NCBI RefSeq assembly: GCF_029852145.1
Contig: NC_079974.1
Location: forward strand, 12,339,041 to 12,403,040
Origin: Microplitis mediator
Lineage: Eukaryota > Arthropoda > Insecta > Hymenoptera > Braconidae
Length of the DNA: 64,000 nucleotides
Direction of reading: 5' to 3'
Under the pieces are notes generated by a model that was not told the DNA's origin, did not search any database, and worked only from the letters and a program-made list of their open reading frames with translations. Positions within the stretch are counted from its first letter, which is position 1. Each line of letters begins with the position of its first letter. Made by a program: the position numbers and the translations under genes. Shown here in pieces: positions 59,501 through 64,000 of this stretch.

Positions 59501-62500
59501 GATTTTTTCTTTAAAAATCATGTCCTGCGTAAAAAAAAATTCTATTTCTCTTATCAACTGACTGGTAGACAGCGGACTGCCAACAGTTTCGGAGAGAACT
59601 GAGAATTTTTTAAAAATAAAAGTCCAGTCCCGCAAAAAAAAAAAATTATTTTTCACTCATCAACTGACTGGCAGTCAGCTGACTGCCAACAGTTTCGTAG
59701 AGAACTGAGAATTTTTTAAAAATAAAAATCCAGTCCCGCAAAAAAAAAAAATTATTCTTCTCTTATCAACTGAGTGGTAGTCAGCTGACTGCCAACAGTT
59801 AAATGAACGGCTGAGGATTTTTTCTTTAAAAATCATATCCTGCGTAAGAAAAAAATTATTTTTCTCTTATCAACTGAGTGGTAGTCAGCTGACTGCCAAC
59901 GGTTTCAGAAAGAACTGAGAATTTTTTAAAAATAAAAGTCAAGTCCCGCAAATATAAAAATTATTCTTCTCTTATCAACTGACTGGTAGTCAGCTGACTG
60001 CCAACAGTTAAATGAACGGCTGAGGATTTTTTTTTTAAAAATCATGTCCCGCGTAAGAAAAAAATTATTTTTCTCTTATCAACTGACTGGCAGTCAGCTG
60101 ACTGCCAACAGTTTCGAAAAGAACTGAGAATTTCTTAAAAATAAAAGTCCAGTCCCGCAAATATAAAAATTATTTTTCTCTTATCAACTGACTGGCGGTC
60201 AGCTGACTGCCAACAGTTTTGAAAAGAACTGAGAATTTTTTAAAATTAAAATCCAGTCCCGCAAAAAAAAAAAATTATTCTTCTCTTATCAACTGACTGG
60301 TAGTCAGCAGACTGCCAACAGTTAAATGAACGGCTGAGGATTTTTTCTTTAAAAATCATGTCCTGCGTAAAAAAAAATTCTATTTCTCTTATCAACTGAC
60401 TGGTAGACAGCGGACTGCCAACAGTTTCGGAAAGAACTGAGAATTTCTTAAAAATAAAAGTCCAGTCCCGCAAATATAAAAATTATTCTTCTCTTATCAA
60501 CTGACTGGTAGTCAGCTGACTGCCAACAGTTAAATGAACGGCTGAGAATTTTTTCTTCGAAAATCATGTCCGCGTAAAAAAAATATTATTTTTCTCTTAT
60601 CAACTGACTGTCAGTCAGCTGACTGCCAACAGGTAAACGAACGACTGAGAATTTTTTATCTAAAATTCAGTAGCGCTAAAAAAAATTTATTTTGCTCTTA
60701 TTTACTGACTGGTAGTCAGCTGACTACCAACAGTTGAATGAACGGCTGAGGATTTTTTCTTTAAAAATCATGTCCTGCGTAAGAAAAAAATTATTTTTCT
60801 CTTATTAACTGACTGGCAGTCAGCTGACTGCCAACAGTGTCAAAAGGAACTGGAAATTTTTTAACAATAAAAGTCCAGTCCCGCAAAAAAACAAATGATT
60901 TTTCTTTTATAAACTGACTGGTAGTCAGCTGACTGCCAAAAGTTAAATGAACGGCTCAGGATTTTTTTTTTTTTAAATCATGTCCCGCGTAAGAAAAATA
61001 TTATTTTTCTCTTATCAACTGACTGGCAGTCAGCTGACTGCCAACAGGTAAACGAACGACAGAGTTTTTTATCTAAAATTCAGTAGCGAAAAAAAAAATT
61101 TATTTTGCTCTTATCAACTGACTGGTAGACAGCGGACTGCCAACAGTTTCGATAAGAACTGAGAATTTTTTGAAAATAAAAGTCCAGTCCCGCAAAAAAA
61201 AAAAATTAGTCTTCTCTTATCAACTGACTGGTAGTCAGCTGCTTGCCAACGGTTTCAGAAAGAACTGAGAATTTTTTAAAAATAAAAGTCGGGTCTCGCA
61301 AAAAAAAAAAAATATTTTTCTCTTATCAACTGACTGGCAGTCAGCTGACTGCCAACAGGTAAACGAACGACTGAGAATTTTTTATCTAAAATTCAGTAGC
61401 GCAAAAAAAAAATTTATTTTGCTCTTATCAACTGACTGGTAGACAGCGGACTGCCAACAGTTTCGAAAAGAACTGAGAATTTTTTAAAAATAAAAGTCCA
61501 GTCCCGCAAAAAAAAAATTATTTTTCTCTCATCAACTGACTGGTAGTCAGCTGACTGCCAACAGTTGAATGAACAGCTGAGGATTTTTTCTTTAAAAATC
61601 ATGTCCCGCGTCAGAAAATAATTATTTTTCTCTTATCAACTGACTGGTAGACAGCGGACTGCCAACAGTTTCAGAAAGAACTGAGAATTTTTTAGAAAGT
61701 AAAGTCCAGTTCCGCAAAAAAAAAAATTATTTCTCTCTTATCAACTGATAGGTAGTCAGCTGACTGCCAACAGTTAAATGAACGGCTGAGGATTTTTTCT
61801 TTAAAAATCATGTCCCGCGTCAGAAAATAATTATTTTTCTCTTATCAACTGACTGGTAGACAGCGGACTGCCAACAGTTTCAGAAAGAACTGAGAATTTT
61901 TTAGAAAGTAAAGTCCAGTTCCGCAAAAATAAAAATTATTTCTCTCTTATCAACTGATAGGTAGTCAGCTGACTGCCAACAGTTAAATGAACGGCTGAGG
62001 ATTTTTTCTTTAAAAATCATGTCCCGCGTAAGAAAAAAATTCTTTTTCTCTTATCAACTGACTGGTAGTCAGCTGACTGCCAACAGTTTCGTAGAGAACT
62101 GAGAATTTTTTAAAAATAAAAGTCGAGTCCCGCAAAAAAAATAAATTATTTTTCTCTCAACAACTGACGGGTAGTCAGCTGACTGCCAACAGTTAAATGA
62201 ACGGCTGAGGATTTTTTCTTTAAAAATCATGTCCCGCGTAAGAAAAAAATTATTTTTCTCTTATCAACTGACTGGCAGACAGCTGACTGCCATCAGTTTC
62301 GAAAAGAACTGAGAATTTCTTAAAAATAAAAGTCCAGTCCCGCAAAAAAAAAATGTATTCTTCCCGTATCAACTGTCTGGTAGTCGGCTGACTGCCAACA
62401 GTTGAATGAACGGCTGAGAATTTTTTATCTAAAATTCAGTATTGCTAAAAAAAATTTATTTTGCTCTTATCAACTGACTGGTAGTCAGCTGACTACCAAC

Positions 62501-63980
62501 AGTTGAATGAACGGCTGAGGATTTTTTCTTTAAAAATCATGTCCCGCTTAAGAAAAAAATTATTTTTTTCATATCAACTGACTGGCAGTCAGCTGACTGC
62601 CAACAGTTTCGAAAAGAACTGAGAATTTTTTAGAAATAAAAGTCCAGTCCCGCAAAAAAAAATTATTATTCTCCTATCAACTGACTGGTAGTCAGCTGCC
62701 TGCCAACGGTTTCAGAAAGAACTGAGAATTTTTTAAAAATAAAAGTCTAGTCCCGCAAATATAAAAATTATTCTTCTCTTATCAACTGACTGGTAGTCAG
62801 CTGATTGCCAACAGTTAAATGAACGGCTGAGAATTTTTTCTTTAAAAATCATATCCCGCGTAAGAAAAATATTATTTTTCTCTTATCAACTGACTGGCAG
62901 TCAGCTGACTGCCAACAGGTAAACGAACGACTGAGAATTTTTTATCTAAAATTCAGTAGCGCAAAAAAAAAATTTATTTTGCTCTTATCAACTGACTGGT
63001 AGACAGCGGACTGCCAACAGTTTCGAAAAGAACTGAGAATTTTTTGAAAATAAAAGTCCAGTCCCGCAAAAAAAAAAAAATTAGTCTTCTCTTATCAACT
63101 GACTGGTAGTCAGCTGACTGCCAACGGTTTCAGAAAGAACTGAGAATTTTTTAAAAATAAAAGTCCAGTCCCGCAAATATAAAAATTATTCTTCTCTTAT
63201 CAACTGACTGGTAGTCAGCTGACTGCCAACAGTTAAATGAACGGCTGAGAATTTTTTCTTCGAAAATCATGTCCGCGTAAAGAAAATATTATTTTTCTCT
63301 TATCAACTGACTGTCAGTCAGCTGACTGCCAACAGGTAAACGAACGACTGAGAATTTTTTATCTAAGATTCAGTAGCGCAAAAAAAAAATTTATTTTGCT
63401 CTTATCAACTGACTGGTAGACAGCGGACTGCCAACAGTTTCGAAAAGAACTGAGAATTTTTTGAAAATAAAAGTCCAGTCCCGCAAAAAAAAAAATTAGT
63501 CTTCTCTTATCAACTGATTGGTAGTACGCTGACTGCCAACGGTTTCAGAAAGAACTGAGAATTTCTTAAAAATAAAAGTCCAGTCCCGCAAATATAAAAA
63601 TTATTTTTCTCTTATCAACTGACTGGCAGTCAGCTGACTGCCAACAGTTTCGAAAAGAACTGAGAATTTTTTAAAAATAAAAATCCAGTCCCGCAAAAAA
63701 AAAAAATTATTCTTCTCTTATCAACTGACTGGTAGTCAGCAGACTGCCAACAGTTAAATGAACGGCTGAGGATTTTTTCTTTAAAAATCATGTCCCGCGT
63801 AAGAAAAATATCATTTTTCTCTTATCAACTGACTGGCAGTCAGCTAACTGCCAACAGGTAAACGAACGACTGAGAATTTTTTATCTAAAATTCAGTAGCG
63901 CAAAAAAAAAATTTATTTTGCTCTTATCAACTGACTGGTAGACAGCGGACTGCCAACAGTTTCGAAAAGAACTGAGAATT
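56563..63980 (+). repeat. Higher-order duplication, ~4.79 kb offset
   Basis: A ~2.6 kb block at 56563-~59190 recurs at 61355-~63980. Markers: ctcctatcaa at 57879 and 62671; a variant monomer with atgtccgcgtaaag near 58479 and 63271; both give 4792 bp (46 monomers). Flanking variants give 4483 and 5102 bp, i.e. three monomers more or less. Confidence 0.75.
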
Positions 63981-64000
63981 TTTTAAAAATAAAAATCCAG

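Larger units (their letters stand above)
36596..64000 (+). mobile_element. Second copy of the satellite-bearing Tc1/mariner-like element (left end; runs off window)
   Basis: Starts CAGGGTGTCCCA after TA (36594-36595). The first ~330 bp match 2966-3304 in inverted orientation. It then enters the same ~104 bp tandem repeat, which continues, apart from the element at 37143-45586, to the end of the window. No transposase or right terminus is visible. Whether the whole array formally belongs to one transposon or has become an autonomous satellite cannot be decided here. Confidence 0.65.
45589..64000 (+). repeat. ~18.4 kb satellite array, ~104 bp monomer, three main variants
   Basis: Head-to-tail monomers with starts near 45681, 45787, 45891, 45995, 46100, 46204 and 46305 (spacing 101-106 bp), so roughly 175 copies by length. 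Core: atcaactgactggYagtcagctgactgccaacagt. Three variants differ between cores: A (aaatgaacggctgaggatt, then aaaatcatgtcccgcg), B (tcgaaaagaactgagaatt, then aaaagtccagtcccgc) and C (aaacgaacgactgagaatt, then aaattcagtagcgc). All three also occur in the blocks near 1-2965. Small minus-strand ORFs (60-107 codons) recur with the repeat and are not genes. Confidence 0.95.

Noticed and set aside
46531..61602. Repeated minus-strand ORFs of 60-107 codons in the satellite
   Set aside because: They recur with the monomer period, start and stop at the same repeat positions and encode only translations of the repeat; no coding signal.
45589..64000. CRISPR-like or spacer-containing array
   Set aside because: The sequence between cores falls into a few recurring variants rather than unique spacers, and all else indicates a eukaryote.

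Overview
The window reads as AT-rich, repeat-dominated eukaryotic chromosome, most likely from an insect. Ty3/Gypsy and BEL/Pao retroelements, Tc1/mariner-like elements, many fold-back MITEs and a fragment of a FOG/U-shaped-type zinc-finger gene all fit an arthropod; a parasitoid wasp is possible but only a guess. No intact ordinary host gene was found. Nearly every base can be assigned to transposons nested in transposons, plus a large satellite array.

Layout. (1) 1-3304: right part of a Tc1/mariner-like element whose long inverted ends are built from a ~104 bp tandem repeat; its transposase reading frame stops where the repeat begins. (2) 3305-~24110: a large element with ~0.6 kb inverted ends. 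It carries a DUF4218/Tnp2-like transposase gene (+) and a divergent BEN-type gene (-), both broken. Inside it lie a fold-back element split by a solo LTR (3323-6400), a second solo LTR with five regularly spaced hairpins (11375-12785), a MITE, a 6.3 kb element that interrupts the transposase (13267-19600, itself holding a BEL/Pao remnant, a palindromic element and a SINE), and a decayed FOG/U-shaped-like zinc-finger fragment (about 20957-21970). (3) 24149-34575: a decayed Ty3/Gypsy element with gag, protease, RT, RNase H and integrase, an unexpected internal LTR-like segment and an extra CCHC-knuckle ORF downstream of pol. (4) 34576-36586: a TA microsatellite and two palindromic MITEs. (5) 36596-64000: the left terminus of a second copy of the element in (1), followed by about 18.6 kb of its tandem repeat, running off the window. 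(6) 37143-45586: an 8.4 kb element inserted in that satellite with a clean TA duplication. It has the same two-gene plan as (2): a 920-codon transposase with a single internal stop, and an apparently intact eight-exon BEN-domain gene.

Most notable points: the satellite is an expanded subterminal repeat of a DNA transposon, with an 18 bp perfect palindrome in many monomers and higher-order duplications; two independent large transposons share a divergent transposase + BEN-domain gene architecture, one with a fully spliceable BEN gene; one of them contains a FOG-type zinc-finger fragment probably captured from the host; and a solo LTR holds five ~43 nt hairpins at ~70 bp spacing whose stems show compensatory changes. 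All coordinates were read by eye; boundaries in AT-rich sequence may be off by some bases, and identities and monomer counts are estimates.
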